DNA of 64,000 nt from Coprococcus phoceensis (GCF_900104635.1 NZ_FNWC01000007.1:1091421-1155420); one strand, 5' to 3'; shown: positions 1 to 9,531, counted from the stretch's first letter. Notes: generated by a model not told the origin, from the letters alone. Translations and numbers: made by a program.

Positions 1-2170
1 TCTGATGATTAAAATTGGAAGAAGAACCATTGACCAGACGATTTAAAATATTCGCCATACGTCTGGTTTCTTCTTTTTTCAAAAGCACCTGATAAAGATC
101 TCCCAAAATTGGCATTTCTTTATACTTTCCAGGGTGAATCTGATCCCACAAACTTGCATTATCATGAGTAATCCCTTTCTTCTGATAGGTAATGATAAAT
201 GCCTCGTCTAAAAGCTGACGTTCTTCATGGGTAATATCTGGAATTAAAATGGTAAAGAAAATATGCAAACTCTGGATTTTCATAGCAAGTTCTGAACGCT
301 CTGAAGCCTGTCCGTCTAAAATTACTCTTGCACTTTGATCACTTGGTCGTATCTCCATGATATTAATGCCATATTTGGATCCTGGTGCAATCTTCAAATA
401 TGCCCCGCCTATATTTTTGCACGCCCTTGCCAGCTCATGCCCTTTTTCTGGAGCAATGATAAATACCTGAATATTTTTCCTACGCATTCTAAGAGCCATA
501 AGCTGCAGACAAAAGGTTTTTCCTGCGCCACTGGTTCCTAGAATCGCAATATTTGCATTTTTGTAAATTTCACTATTAAAAATGTCAACGATTACAAGAG
601 AATTGTTTGCTTTATTCACTCCCATCAATATTCCATCACGATCTGACATTTCATAACTTACAAAGGGATAACAGGATGCAACACCAGAAGTCAAAACATT
701 CCTTTTCGATTTCTGGTATAAGTTTTTATCTAAATTCAAAATTGGAAGGGAAGATAAAAATGCCGTTTCTTCAGAAAATGTGCATTTGGCAGTTCCAATG
801 TCCTGTGAATTTAACAGTTTGGCCATTTCTCTTGCACGCCACTCTACTTCTTTTTCTGTATACCCAGTAATGGTAATCAGCATGGACATATAATACAGTT
901 CCTCATTCCCACTAAGTCCTCTTTTCAGATAAAAGCCGGCACGTATGGATTCTGACAAATCATCAAAATCACTATTGGTGTCATAAGTTTCCTTTAATCT
1001 TGATCGGTTCAAACGTATCCTTCGCCCAATGCGTTCCATACTTTTTCCTTTATCCTGTTTAAAGAAAAAAATATCAACATCAATCCCTTCCCCTGCATTG
1101 ATAATCAGGGAAATCCAGCCAGCTGGAACTCTCATACGATATTTTCCGGAAGGAATATATAAATACGTATGGTAGACACCATCAAAGACCACACAGTTTC
1201 TGTGTTTAAAATCCAACGTTTTAGGAGCAAACAATTCGGTTACTGGAATGTAAGGAAGGCTTTCTTTTCCATTTTCCTCCTGATACCATTGCGTAACCAT
1301 TTTAATCCGCTCTGAAAAAGGTACAGTCACACTGGTTCTGCGGTTCAGCAACTGGTAAAACAATTCTACACAAAAACGTGACTCGTTTTCATGTTCTAAG
1401 ACTACATTGCCACATAATGCTAAATATTTCTTAGCTGTCTGCACGGTTGTTCGCATATACTGATAGACTTCTTTTTCCTTTGGTTTCCGATTTCCATCAT
1501 AAGATTGGAATTCAAAAATCAGGAAAAATCGTCTTGTCACCGCTTCTTTTGTTCCAATAGATCGGATCAGCCGTGCATAATCCTCTTGAAGAACTCTGCA
1601 TTGTTCGTCTTCTTCTGCTGCAATCTCCTGCTGTATTTTTTCCAGATATTCTGAAATATCTGCTTTTTTAGAAATAACTTTAAACTGCATTTTTACCGGT
1701 GCAATTTTCAAATAACTCAAAAAAGAAAATACAACATTTCTCTGTTCGTTTGGTGACCGAAGTAAAAAATTAATCGGCAGGACTTCTACAATTTTCACAT
1801 ACCGATGATCTGTTGTATAAATAATTCCATCTTTGATTTTCTGGATTGGCAAGTAAGAAGACGCCCAGGTAACTGGTAAAAAATCATGTTTTTCTTCAAC
1901 TTCGTCTGATTTTCTCTTTCCTCCGGACTCTAACTGTGCATTTTCTCTTACTGATTTTCTTTGGTATTCTGCCTGACTGAGCTGTTTTTGCAGTCTGTGT
2001 TCTTCTTTCTTCTGCTGTTTTCGCACCTTACTTTCTTCCAATAACTGCTTTCTCTCAGCTTTCTTCCGCTCCAACTCCAGTATTTTCTGCTCTTTTTGCT
2101 GACGCTTTTCTTCCTTTTTTGCCTCTTTTAACCGTTCTTCCAGTTCCTTTATTTCCTGACTGATGATGAT
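1..2170 (-). CDS. virB4: VirB4-type conjugal transfer ATPase, C-terminus off the left edge
   Basis: This is the cytoplasmic ATPase that powers a type IV secretion/conjugation channel. Reading the minus strand gives one uninterrupted frame to the window edge. It opens with about 70 residues of Lys/Glu-rich coiled coil, followed by a VirB4-like core. The Walker A motif GTSGAGKT lies at about 515-540. It corresponds to the VirB4 (CD1110-like) ATPase of clostridial conjugative elements. The 3' end is missing, so Walker B cannot be judged. The start is odd: an AGGAGG site at about 2174-2179 is followed by ATC ATC ATC and no ATG, GTG or TTG, while the nearest in-frame TTG lies further inside the coiled coil. 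The gene overlaps the upstream prgI-like gene by more than 100 bp. Function is secure; the exact start is not. Confidence 0.88.
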   Translation of the reverse strand, partial: MIISQEIKELEERLKEAKKEEKRQQKEQKILELERKKAERKQLLEESKVRKQQKKEEHRLQKQLSQAEYQRKSVRENAQLESGGKRKSDEVEEKHDFLPVTWASSYLPIQKIKDGIIYTTDHRYVKIVEVLPINFLLRSPNEQRNVVFSFLSYLKIAPVKMQFKVISKKADISEYLEKIQQEIAAEEDEQCRVLQEDYARLIRSIGTKEAVTRRFFLIFEFQSYDGNRKPKEKEVYQYMRTTVQTAKKYLALCGNVVLEHENESRFCVELFYQLLNRRTSVTVPFSERIKMVTQWYQEENGKESLPYIPVTELFAPKTLDFKHRNCVVFDGVYHTYLYIPSGKYRMRVPAGWISLIINAGEGIDVDIFFFKQDKGKSMERIGRRIRLNRSRLKETYDTNSDFDDLSESIRAGFYLKRGLSGNEELYYMSMLITITGYTEKEVEWRAREMAKLLNSQDIGTAKCTFSEETAFLSSLPILNLDKNLYQKSKRNVLTSGVASCYPFVSYEMSDRDGILMGVNKANNSLVIVDIFNSEIYKNANIAILGTSGAGKTFCLQLMALRMRRKNIQVFIIAPEKGHELARACKNIGGAYLKIAPGSKYGINIMEIRPSDQSARVILDGQASERSELAMKIQSLHIFFTILIPDITHEERQLLDEAFIITYQKKGITHDNASLWDQIHPGKYKEMPILGDLYQVLLKKEETRRMANILNRLVNGSSSNFNHQ

Positions 2171-2543
2171 TTCCTCCTCTCTTACGGCGTTTATGTTCTT
2201 TTCTTTCTATCCGCCGCTTTCTCTCTAACTGGTATCTTCCGCTTGGTGTTGTAAGCACTCTTCTATTTTTCAGAAAACATAAGATATGAAACAGATAAGA
2301 AGTCAAACGCTCTCCTTGCACACCAATGACTGCAAAAATAGCAACTGGAAGAATAAAGATAATGCCCAAATAGATTTTCGTTCTCCCCTCCACTGGTATC
2401 TGCAGCAAAATTTTCAATAAAATAAGCGACATAACTGCCGCTTCAATTACATTGCCCGCACTTACTCTTCCAGAAAACCATTTCCCTGATTCTGCAAAAT
2501 TCGGCGGTATGGTATAAGTATCTACTTTTTCTCTTTCTGACAT
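2055..2543 (-). CDS. PrgI family conjugation membrane protein
   Basis: This is a 162-residue protein of the PrgI family, small inner-membrane components always encoded just before virB4 in Gram-positive conjugative elements. Two hydrophobic segments fill roughly residues 30-75, after a short polar N-terminus beginning MSEREKV. The remainder is a very basic, Arg/Lys-rich cytoplasmic tail. The start at 2543 is chosen over an upstream ATG because AGGAGG sits 6-7 bases before it and the previous gene stops at 2554. The basic tail is long for the family and runs through the virB4 ribosome binding site and its first codons. This could mean deep translational coupling or a frameshift that extended the tail. 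Confidence 0.8.
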   Translation of the reverse strand: MSEREKVDTYTIPPNFAESGKWFSGRVSAGNVIEAAVMSLILLKILLQIPVEGRTKIYLGIIFILPVAIFAVIGVQGERLTSYLFHILCFLKNRRVLTTPSGRYQLERKRRIERKEHKRRKRGGNHHQSGNKGTGRTVKRGKKGRKASAKRAENTGVGAEES

Positions 2544-2553
2544 TTTCTGCCTC

Positions 2554-3318
2554 CTATGTATATGGTTGCTTTTTCCTGTGTACAAACAGATAGCCTGCAA
2601 GGGAAATAATCAATAATGGAATGCTCAGCTTCCCTATGAATTCTAAAACTTCTTTTGAGACGTTATCTGTTTTCAGTTGTTCTGTTTGCGACACATTTTC
2701 AGATTCTTGTATTGCTTTTTCTTCTGTAATTGTCCCGATACATTCTTCTATCACCTGAAGATTTTCCATTTTCAGTTCTGATTCTTTCAGAGTAAATTCT
2801 TCAGTATCATAGAACACCTTATATCGACGATCTTTCTCTATCGCATCTATGGATAATTGATAATTTCCAGGTGATAACTCCAAATTGGTGCTATACTGAT
2901 TTGCTTCACACAATTCAAACAGATATTCTACCCCATGTTTTTCTTTTACACTTCCCTCTACAGTTCCTGCAAAATCTTCAAAAACTTTTGCGCGTATCGC
3001 TACAGTTCCCGTATTTTGATTCGTCACTGTAAAGTTTTCGCTTACCTGCTCCTTCTTTTCCCATTCTTCTGCTTTTTGCAATACTTCTCCAGTCTTTCCA
3101 AACAAAACGTATCTCCCAGCTTCATGTAGCGAATCATATGCCCATGTATCTTCCAAGCGATTTCCATCTTCGTCATAACCATTCCCATTTTCCCATCGGC
3201 TAATGACAGGTAACTCTTCTATAGTCACAGCCAGAACCGAAACAGAAAACACAAGCCAAAAAATTGTACATGTGAGCACAAAAATAACTCTTTTTCTCAC
3301 TTTATTCTTATTTTCCAA
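2554..3318 (-). CDS. Secreted, C-terminally membrane-anchored mobile-element protein
   Basis: This 254-residue protein has a cleavable-looking signal (basic start, hydrophobic stretch to about residue 30). It has an acidic extracellular region with beta-rich segments and a C-terminal transmembrane helix (about residues 228-246) ending in a short basic tail. It has no LPXTG motif, so anchoring by the helix is likelier than by sortase. The gene overlaps the transglycosylase/peptidase gene by 11 bp and is followed after 10 bp by prgI, so it belongs to the transfer operon. I do not recognise the family. A surface role in mating-pair formation is an inference from topology and position. Confidence 0.7.
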   Translation of the reverse strand: MENKNKVRKRVIFVLTCTIFWLVFSVSVLAVTIEELPVISRWENGNGYDEDGNRLEDTWAYDSLHEAGRYVLFGKTGEVLQKAEEWEKKEQVSENFTVTNQNTGTVAIRAKVFEDFAGTVEGSVKEKHGVEYLFELCEANQYSTNLELSPGNYQLSIDAIEKDRRYKVFYDTEEFTLKESELKMENLQVIEECIGTITEEKAIQESENVSQTEQLKTDNVSKEVLEFIGKLSIPLLIISLAGYLFVHRKKQPYT

Positions 3319-5437
3319 TAATCCAAAAGGCTCCTTCCGACAAATCTCTTCCGTAACTTTTTATTGTTTCCACACTGTAAAGTTTTCCGGTTCTTTCTCT
3401 ACTTGCACAATCTGCAATTGTAATATATCCATCTGCAGTCACTCCGGTAAGAACAATAAAATGCCCGCTGCTTCCACCGGTAATCGTATAGGCTTCACAA
3501 ATCTCAACAACCAGTTTTCCATCTTTTAAGGACTCCACTACATAATCCATGCGATCCTTTCCAACCCGTTCACAAGTCAATCCCCAATGCGTGGCCGCAT
3601 TTTTCACAAAAGAATGGCTGGTACCTACATTGGGAACATATTCCCCATTCTGTTCTGCAAAAGTTTTCGTAATTTCCGGTGTCACATTTTGGCCAGTGAA
3701 AGTAGAAATTACAATTGCTAGAGAAGTAGGACCACATCCGGCGGCGCCAACATTGCTTGTCCCATAAGGAAGACTTGCCCATGGTTCTTCTGTCTGGTTA
3801 AAATAAGTGACTTCCTTCACACAGTCTTCGACTGTATCATACCGTATTTTATCGCCAGTAACATCGATATTCCCAGTGATTGAGTCATCAATGCCTCCTC
3901 CTGTCACAAAATCAGTCCATGAAAACAACGAAAAAATAGCTTTCTTTAATGCATCAATTCCATCCTGCATGATCTGAAGAACGCGTAAAACTATTTCAAA
4001 TGTCCCCTGATCCAGTACATATTTATATTCATACCGGCTGCCATTCTGGGATAATTGAGAATTCAATAACAGGGCTAATGTATACTCCACCGTAGACTCC
4101 TGCACTTCTTCTTCCATCTGCACATTCTGCCCACTTTCCGTTAAAGCTAGATATGTTTCTTTTGTAATCTCTGTCCTTCCAACTTCTGTTACAATGTAAT
4201 AAATTGTCTTCACAGAGGACTGCTCTGTTGTATTTGTTACAGACCATGAAAAAAATTGCGGTGCATATTCTGTCACTGCATTTTTTAATAATTGATAGGC
4301 TTTTTCCAGTTCTTCTGGACTTTCCTCTGCATCAGACGAATTACCCGTTCCCCCTGGCTGTTCTAATATCTGAATATATCCCATCACTTTTTTTACATGG
4401 TTCTGGGTTTCCGCATAGGGTGGTATCTGGTATCCCGCATTGATAACTGCCTGCGGTCCTGCATTATACCCTGCAATTACTAATTCCAATGCATTCGCAT
4501 GTCCTTGAAACATTCCTATAAGTTCTGCCACATATTTTGCTCCCCCCATGATGTTCTGTTTTGGATCATAAGGGTTTGTTACTCCCAGGGAAGCCGCAGT
4601 TCCCGGCATCAACTGCATAATACCAATTGCTCCTGCACTGGATTCTACATTAGGATCAAAGTTGGATTCTACTTTTCCCATTGCAATCAATAATGCTACT
4701 GGCACATTATAGGTATTTGCCGCCTCCTCAAAAAAAGCATCATACGGACTACTTAAATCTGTATCTAAATCTGCATCAAAACCACCTGAATATCCAAGAA
4801 AAGATTTCTGTGTGGTACTATCCAACTTCTGCATTAACAAAATTCCTATGTAATACGGAAGGTTTTCTTTTAATCTTGTTTCATACTCATCTATGATTGT
4901 CAGTTTATGCTCTTTATAATTTGCCTCATAATCTGCCTGTATCTCCTGTAGTTTTTTCCCATGTTCCTGTGAAATAATAGATAGCAATTCTGTCTGATAT
5001 TCCTCTACTTCCAATATTTGTTCAATCCTGCTTCTGATTGCAGATAGTTCTTTTGACTGAGCCTCATTTACAAATGAATTCGCATCCATAAATCCAAGAT
5101 AGGAAAAAAGAATACCAATAAAATTCACAATGATGAACAGGAACATTAAAATTCCAGCCATAACTCCTGCAACAATTCTTTGGAAAGTCTTATTTGTTAC
5201 CAAGAATCCAATAACTGTTCCAAGAGGGCCTGCAACTGCCGTTCCAATCGTACTTCCTGCCACGCTGCCACCGCTTGCTGTGGCTATAGAGGAAGCAGCC
5301 TGAGTACCTTTTGCTGCATTTTTTGCACTTTTTACACCATCTGCAATCTGCTTTGCTTGTTTTGCTGTTTTTGCAGTCTGCATTGCAGCATTTGCGGTAC
5401 TGTCAAGAGGCGAGGTATCCTGCCTTTCTTCTGCCAT
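3308..5437 (-). CDS. Bifunctional lytic transglycosylase / C39-like peptidase of the conjugation module
   Basis: This 709-residue cell-wall hydrolase should open peptidoglycan for the conjugation channel. The N-terminus (residues 1-80) is Ala/Lys-rich and cytoplasmic, and one transmembrane segment follows at about 88-118. A coiled-coil linker leads to a goose-type/SLT transglycosylase domain at about 230-350, with the catalytic Glu in KVESNF and the motifs GAIGIMQLMP and AGYNAGP. The C-terminal 150 residues resemble a C39-type papain-fold peptidase, with Cys in AAGCGPTS, His in GHFIVLTG and Asp in ADC. Two-domain wall hydrolases of this sort (CwlT/CD1108-like) are standard in Tn916- and CTn-type elements, but a C39-type second domain is less common than NlpC/P60. 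Confidence 0.85.
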   Translation of the reverse strand: MAEERQDTSPLDSTANAAMQTAKTAKQAKQIADGVKSAKNAAKGTQAASSIATASGGSVAGSTIGTAVAGPLGTVIGFLVTNKTFQRIVAGVMAGILMFLFIIVNFIGILFSYLGFMDANSFVNEAQSKELSAIRSRIEQILEVEEYQTELLSIISQEHGKKLQEIQADYEANYKEHKLTIIDEYETRLKENLPYYIGILLMQKLDSTTQKSFLGYSGGFDADLDTDLSSPYDAFFEEAANTYNVPVALLIAMGKVESNFDPNVESSAGAIGIMQLMPGTAASLGVTNPYDPKQNIMGGAKYVAELIGMFQGHANALELVIAGYNAGPQAVINAGYQIPPYAETQNHVKKVMGYIQILEQPGGTGNSSDAEESPEELEKAYQLLKNAVTEYAPQFFSWSVTNTTEQSSVKTIYYIVTEVGRTEITKETYLALTESGQNVQMEEEVQESTVEYTLALLLNSQLSQNGSRYEYKYVLDQGTFEIVLRVLQIMQDGIDALKKAIFSLFSWTDFVTGGGIDDSITGNIDVTGDKIRYDTVEDCVKEVTYFNQTEEPWASLPYGTSNVGAAGCGPTSLAIVISTFTGQNVTPEITKTFAEQNGEYVPNVGTSHSFVKNAATHWGLTCERVGKDRMDYVVESLKDGKLVVEICEAYTITGGSSGHFIVLTGVTADGYITIADCASRERTGKLYSVETIKSYGRDLSEGAFWIIGK

Positions 5438-5449
5438 TTTTACACCTCC

Positions 5450-7396
5450 CTACCAGTCTTCACGATTATCATATCCCTGCCTCAATTCATGTCGTGACTT
5501 TGGAATATCTGGAATTCCTTCTTCCGATTTTGAAATCCTTTCTGCTTCATCAGAAAATGCTCTTTCTCTTACATTTTGTCCGTCCAGCAGCATATCTCTT
5601 CCTGTAACATGACCTCCTTCCATTTCCTCCGTAATCGGTGCATCTGAAATTCTTCCTTCCACACTTTGACCAAACTCATTCTCACCAGCAATAGGATCTC
5701 CCGTTGAATATTGTCCTGTTTCTTGTGAAAATTCTGAAATCGTAGAGTTTCCTTTCGATGTAGGGACACTACTCTCTCCAATTTCGTTTAAGATACCGGC
5801 TCCTGAAGTTTCCATTCCACCTGAAATTTCCTGTGCGGAATATTCCCTTCCGGCACTTCCGCTTGTCACACCTTCCAGATCCATTTCACTTTCACCGATG
5901 CTTCCTGTTTCCAAATCCATACCAGCAGAAGCTGCTGTTTCCTCTTCTCTCGGATAATCAAAAACTCCCTCTGCATTGGATATTTCTCCATTTTCAGTTT
6001 CTACTGGAATACCATCTGCTTCCAACATACCATCTGCATAATTATTTCCAGTCGTTTCAGCTTCCAAATCAGAAATATCTGGTACTGGATTATTGGGCAG
6101 GTCAGAAATATTTTCTTGTTCCTGTGTGGATTCAGTTTCTTCTGTTTCCTCTTTACCAATCGGTTCACTGCCCACTCCAACTCCATAATTTTCTGCACAA
6201 CCTTCTGAATTTTCCACTTCCTCCTGCTCTGGAACAATTCCCATTTCTGCCAGAATATTTTCTTCTTCTGAAGCCATATCTGCTGTTTTACCATCACCTG
6301 TGCTATCTGGATATCCTTCTTCCTGCTGCCTTCCTTCCATATAATCCTCGCCTATGTCTTCCATATCTATCGGATTTCCGGCACTCATTGGAATCGGACC
6401 TGCTCCATCTCCCATACCAGAAGCCGTTCCCATTGCTTCTCCATTTCCAGTTCCTGTATGCTCTCCGCTCTCCATTCTTTCAGAAGAACTATGACTGCTA
6501 TGCCCAAACGAGAATAATCGGCTGGCTGCCATCATCAAACCCAAAGCTCCCATTCCATTTGACATTCTTCCAAGATTAATTCCAAGTGAAGCCATATAAG
6601 AATCCATTTTGAAGCAAACTTTTGTAAATCCTATCAAACACAATGTTGCAATAAAAAATTTTGTAAATCCATAATGACTTGCCGTCAGGTTTCCATATCC
6701 ACTCAAAAAGACTTTCATGCACCACGCATTCATAATGATCAGCACAACCTGCCCGCCAAACATCTTGCTCCAAGATGCTAATACGTTATTGGTTGCCTTA
6801 GAGCCACCTGTTGAAAATGCCAAAGGTGCTGTATAAGAAAAAACGCCTAACAAAACATAGCGCTCTGCGATGATGAACAGCATTTTAAAATAATTCCATG
6901 CAACCACAAACTGCATGATTAACAGCAAAATAGAAATGCTCAGTCCATCAATTCCAAGACTTGCCGACGCCTGATCCAGTGAAGTTACAAAATCAGAAAA
7001 ACTCTTCACTTCAATTTCCGTTCCTGCCACCCACTGATAAGGCGTGCCTGCCACTTCCAAAATATAATTTGCTACCGGTCTGGCAAATAGCAACATAAAA
7101 AAGCACAAGAAACTCCTGCATACCAACTCCACCGGATCTTCTGCTTCAACACCACCTCTTCCAAACATCGTTTTAAATAACTGCCAGACTAAAATCAGCA
7201 ATAAGATTGCTATGCCCATAGGAAGAATGGCGTTTTCATACAAATCTTTTACTACCGTGAATAAGTCTTCAAACAGGCTTAAATTACAGGATAATAAGTC
7301 TGTGAACATTCCGGTAATGAGATCCATCATGTCTACTAAAAACTGTGAACAAATTTCCCGAATACCTTCAATCAGTAATTCTAATAACCAGCCCAA
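5450..7396 (-). CDS. VirB6/TrbL-like conjugal transfer channel protein with long acidic tail
   Basis: The N-terminal 300 residues of this 648-residue protein carry about six hydrophobic segments typical of VirB6/TrbL-like (CD1112-type) channel components. The C-terminal half, from about residue 305 on, is low complexity: Glu, Gly, Ser and Met rich, with no aromatic core and probably disordered. The gene lies 12 bp from the next transfer gene and downstream of the pilin-like gene. The membrane part supports the assignment. The tail might contact the wall hydrolase or the mating surface, but nothing in it identifies a partner. Confidence 0.8.
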   Translation of the reverse strand: MGWLLELLIEGIREICSQFLVDMMDLITGMFTDLLSCNLSLFEDLFTVVKDLYENAILPMGIAILLLILVWQLFKTMFGRGGVEAEDPVELVCRSFLCFFMLLFARPVANYILEVAGTPYQWVAGTEIEVKSFSDFVTSLDQASASLGIDGLSISILLLIMQFVVAWNYFKMLFIIAERYVLLGVFSYTAPLAFSTGGSKATNNVLASWSKMFGGQVVLIIMNAWCMKVFLSGYGNLTASHYGFTKFFIATLCLIGFTKVCFKMDSYMASLGINLGRMSNGMGALGLMMAASRLFSFGHSSHSSSERMESGEHTGTGNGEAMGTASGMGDGAGPIPMSAGNPIDMEDIGEDYMEGRQQEEGYPDSTGDGKTADMASEEENILAEMGIVPEQEEVENSEGCAENYGVGVGSEPIGKEETEETESTQEQENISDLPNNPVPDISDLEAETTGNNYADGMLEADGIPVETENGEISNAEGVFDYPREEETAASAGMDLETGSIGESEMDLEGVTSGSAGREYSAQEISGGMETSGAGILNEIGESSVPTSKGNSTISEFSQETGQYSTGDPIAGENEFGQSVEGRISDAPITEEMEGGHVTGRDMLLDGQNVRERAFSDEAERISKSEEGIPDIPKSRHELRQGYDNREDW

Positions 7397-7448
7397 CTAA
7401 CTTCATCAACCTCCTTTGTCCGGGAGGGCTCCGGTATATTCTGTTTTT

Positions 7449-7850
7449 TTAACCAGTAAAATTTTGCTGTGGGACAAGAACTTCCATGTAGTTTACAATT
7501 GCTCCAAGTACCATTAGTACTGCCCAACAAATGACAATGCGTTTTAGCCACGTCCTTGACTCATCAACGGTTTTTCCGCTTTTTGAAAAATTCATCAAAA
7601 ACAAACATACTGCTGAACACACGACTGCTGCAACAGTAGCAATTCCTACTACATCGTTATACACCTTCTGCATGGCATCTTTCGCCATAGAAAAGATATC
7701 TGCAGCATATACCGGCTGTGTAAACCACGTCAGCATGGTAATCATGAAAAATCCCATAAACATAAATTGAGGAATCCAGGCAGTCGTCATTTTAAACTGT
7801 GGTTTCCTCAATTTTTCTACAATATGTACTTGTATTTTTTTATGAAACAA
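7449..7850 (-). CDS. Small pilin-like (VirB2/Maff2-type) conjugation membrane protein
   Basis: This protein of 133 residues starts at a TTG preceded by GGGAGG. A long signal-like hydrophobic segment ends near VYAADIF, and two more transmembrane segments follow (VGIATVAAVVCSAVCLF and IVICWAVLMVLGAIVN) separated by a short basic loop. This is the topology of VirB2/TrbC pilin-like proteins and of the Maff2-type mobile-element proteins encoded directly before the VirB6-like gene in clostridial elements. It is the first gene of the visible transfer operon. The size, topology and position agree; I see no sequence motif that distinguishes between the two family names. Confidence 0.7.
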   Translation of the reverse strand: MFHKKIQVHIVEKLRKPQFKMTTAWIPQFMFMGFFMITMLTWFTQPVYAADIFSMAKDAMQKVYNDVVGIATVAAVVCSAVCLFLMNFSKSGKTVDESRTWLKRIVICWAVLMVLGAIVNYMEVLVPQQNFTG

Positions 7851-7884
7851 ACATCATCCTCCCTTCCTCTTTATTTCAGGGCAA

Positions 7885-7912
7885 CAAAAAAAGCAACCAT
7901 TTCTGATTGCTC
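7885..7912 (-). terminator. Rho-independent terminator, minus strand
   Basis: On the minus strand a 7-bp stem (arms 7892-7898 and 7905-7911) with a 6-base loop is followed by seven Ts. It lies upstream of the pilin-like gene, so it would stop read-through into the transfer operon. The rest of 7912-8255 holds no gene I can support, only AT-rich sequence leading to the ribosome binding site of the next plus-strand gene. Confidence 0.6.
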
Positions 7913-8255
7913 TTTTTCCTGATTATTTAGTTCTGCGGCCCTCCATGTAGATACTCACATGCACAAAACTTTACGTTACCATTGTAAATCTTTAAGAATC
8001 CGATGTCAATTTCAGAGCGGTCGCAATGTTATAGTAATCCAATATTATTTTTATATCCTTTGCAAAAACATATAAACATTACAATGATATGATTTTTGAA
8101 AAATCTATTCCTTTTGTATCTATAGTAATTTCTAGCTCTCTATTCCATAAAATTCATTTAACAATATTTTTATAGAATAAAGAATATAGTTTTTACACCC
8201 CTATGATATTCTAATACTGAAATTTAAAACAAGTCATTTACTAGGAGGTACTATA

Positions 8256-8702
8256 ATGAAGAAAAAAATACTCACATTATTATTGACAGTCACAGCTTTA
8301 GGTGTAATTCCTTTCTCAGTTTATGCTAGTGACACCGACACTAACCAAACAAATGAATGCAAAGAAGTGATTACAAATCAAAAAATTATTAATGAGAAAA
8401 ATGCAGACGGCACGATCACACAAGCAGGATTAGTAACATTTGAATATCAGCCAATCTCATCTGATTTAAAAGCAGGCGGATGTTCAACTGGTCATCACAC
8501 CAATATCGTCAGCAATGGAACACCAGACACCACACGTATCCATGGAAAAACGCACCCAGGATATTGTCAAGTAAAAACAACAACCTACTGGAGATGCAAA
8601 AATTGTAACACAACCGGTCATGATGATAAATATACACTTGTATGGTGTACAAATGCAGATATAAGTGGCGATGAATCAGGGGATACCTCCGACTTACAAT
8701 AA
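8256..8702 (+). CDS. Secreted Cys/His-rich protein of unknown function
   Basis: This 148-residue protein has a clear signal peptide (MKKKILTLLLTV, cleavage after about VYA at residue 24) and the ribosome binding site AGGAGG 7 bases before the ATG. The mature protein has a CxxC pair (WRCKNCNTTGHDD) plus GGCSTGHH, HPGYCQ and VWCTN, enough Cys and His for one or two structural metal sites or disulphides. It ends with an acidic, Asp/Ser-rich tail. It is the only plus-strand gene in the first 13 kb and has its own terminator-like hairpin downstream, so it is probably an independently expressed cargo gene. I do not recognise the family. Confidence 0.75.
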   Translation: MKKKILTLLLTVTALGVIPFSVYASDTDTNQTNECKEVITNQKIINEKNADGTITQAGLVTFEYQPISSDLKAGGCSTGHHTNIVSNGTPDTTRIHGKTHPGYCQVKTTTYWRCKNCNTTGHDDKYTLVWCTNADISGDESGDTSDLQ

Positions 8703-8871
8703 ATAAGTTTTATAGAATTTCAATGATTTTGAATAAGAAAGAATAACTTATTTAGATTAGAGTAAATACCCTAACGAATATAAACTTCAAGCATTTTGGG
8801 CAAGTTGGGATTTGGCTGTGGAATAACACAATTAAAGATTATATTTAAACTTCATTCAAAAATGTGAATAC

Positions 8872-8935
8872 AAAAAAGGAGTACCAGAAATTCGAGAGCA
8901 TATCCTTATTGCTCCGACTCTGTGTACTCCTCTTT
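8872..8935. terminator. Bidirectional terminator between convergent genes
   Basis: AAAGGAGTAC (from 8875) pairs with GTACTCCTCTTT (to 8934), enclosing a smaller nested stem. A-rich sequence precedes it and T-rich sequence follows, so it can end transcription from both the plus-strand secreted-protein gene and the convergent minus-strand gene at 8974. Confidence 0.6.
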
Positions 8936-8973
8936 ATGATAAATGATTAGGCCTCTATTTCTACTAGATCTGC

Positions 8974-9468
8974 TTATGCATTTGCCGCTTTATACCATGG
9001 CCGTGTTGTTATCTTTCTCCTGGAATCCCTTTTATAATTTTCTTTTTTTCTATGTTCTGACGATTGTTTTCTTATATTCATTTTATATTCCTGATAATGT
9101 TCTTTCTTATGATAACTCCAACAGTTATTTCTCCATTTTTTAGCGAGAGCAGAAGCCGTCGAACTCAGCAATAATAAAATTTCCATCGGGCACTGACATT
9201 CCTGCGGTAACTCTCCTTCATACTGTTCATTACATAACAAATTATAATACTTCTCTTTTTGAAGACAGAATGGAAAAATTGCTGCATACACAAAGCTTTT
9301 CCCAAATCGGTCCGTTGTCCTGACTGCGGCATAATATACCCCTTCTACAATATAAGACAAGATTACTTCTTTCTCCGGTATCCATCTTCCTCTTTCTTCG
9401 TATCCCCTTTGCCTGAAAAGTTTATCACACTCTACTCTTATTTCTTCTGAAACAGAATTTTTTAACAA
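8974..9468 (-). CDS. Hypothetical mobile-element protein
   Basis: This protein of 164 residues probably starts at TTG, since no ATG with a good ribosome binding site is available. It is soluble: the N-terminal 100 residues look folded, with a Cys-containing segment QECQCPMEILLLLSSTAS, and the C-terminal 50 residues are highly basic (Lys/Arg/Glu/Ser), as in nucleic-acid-binding tails. It sits between two terminators among the conjugative-element genes. I do not recognise the family and propose no function. Confidence 0.55.
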   Translation of the reverse strand: MLKNSVSEEIRVECDKLFRQRGYEERGRWIPEKEVILSYIVEGVYYAAVRTTDRFGKSFVYAAIFPFCLQKEKYYNLLCNEQYEGELPQECQCPMEILLLLSSTASALAKKWRNNCWSYHKKEHYQEYKMNIRKQSSEHRKKENYKRDSRRKITTRPWYKAANA

Positions 9469-9531
9469 TCTTTCATTTTCTATATGAAAACATATCCAAC
9501 TCGTCTAAGTCACCTCATCTTTTTTACTTTT

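Noticed and set aside
5833..6579. 248-codon plus-strand open frame
   Set aside because: It is antisense to the acidic tail of the VirB6-like gene. Its Leu/Phe/His-rich, motif-free translation is what the complement of Glu/Ser-rich codons gives, and it has no ribosome binding site.
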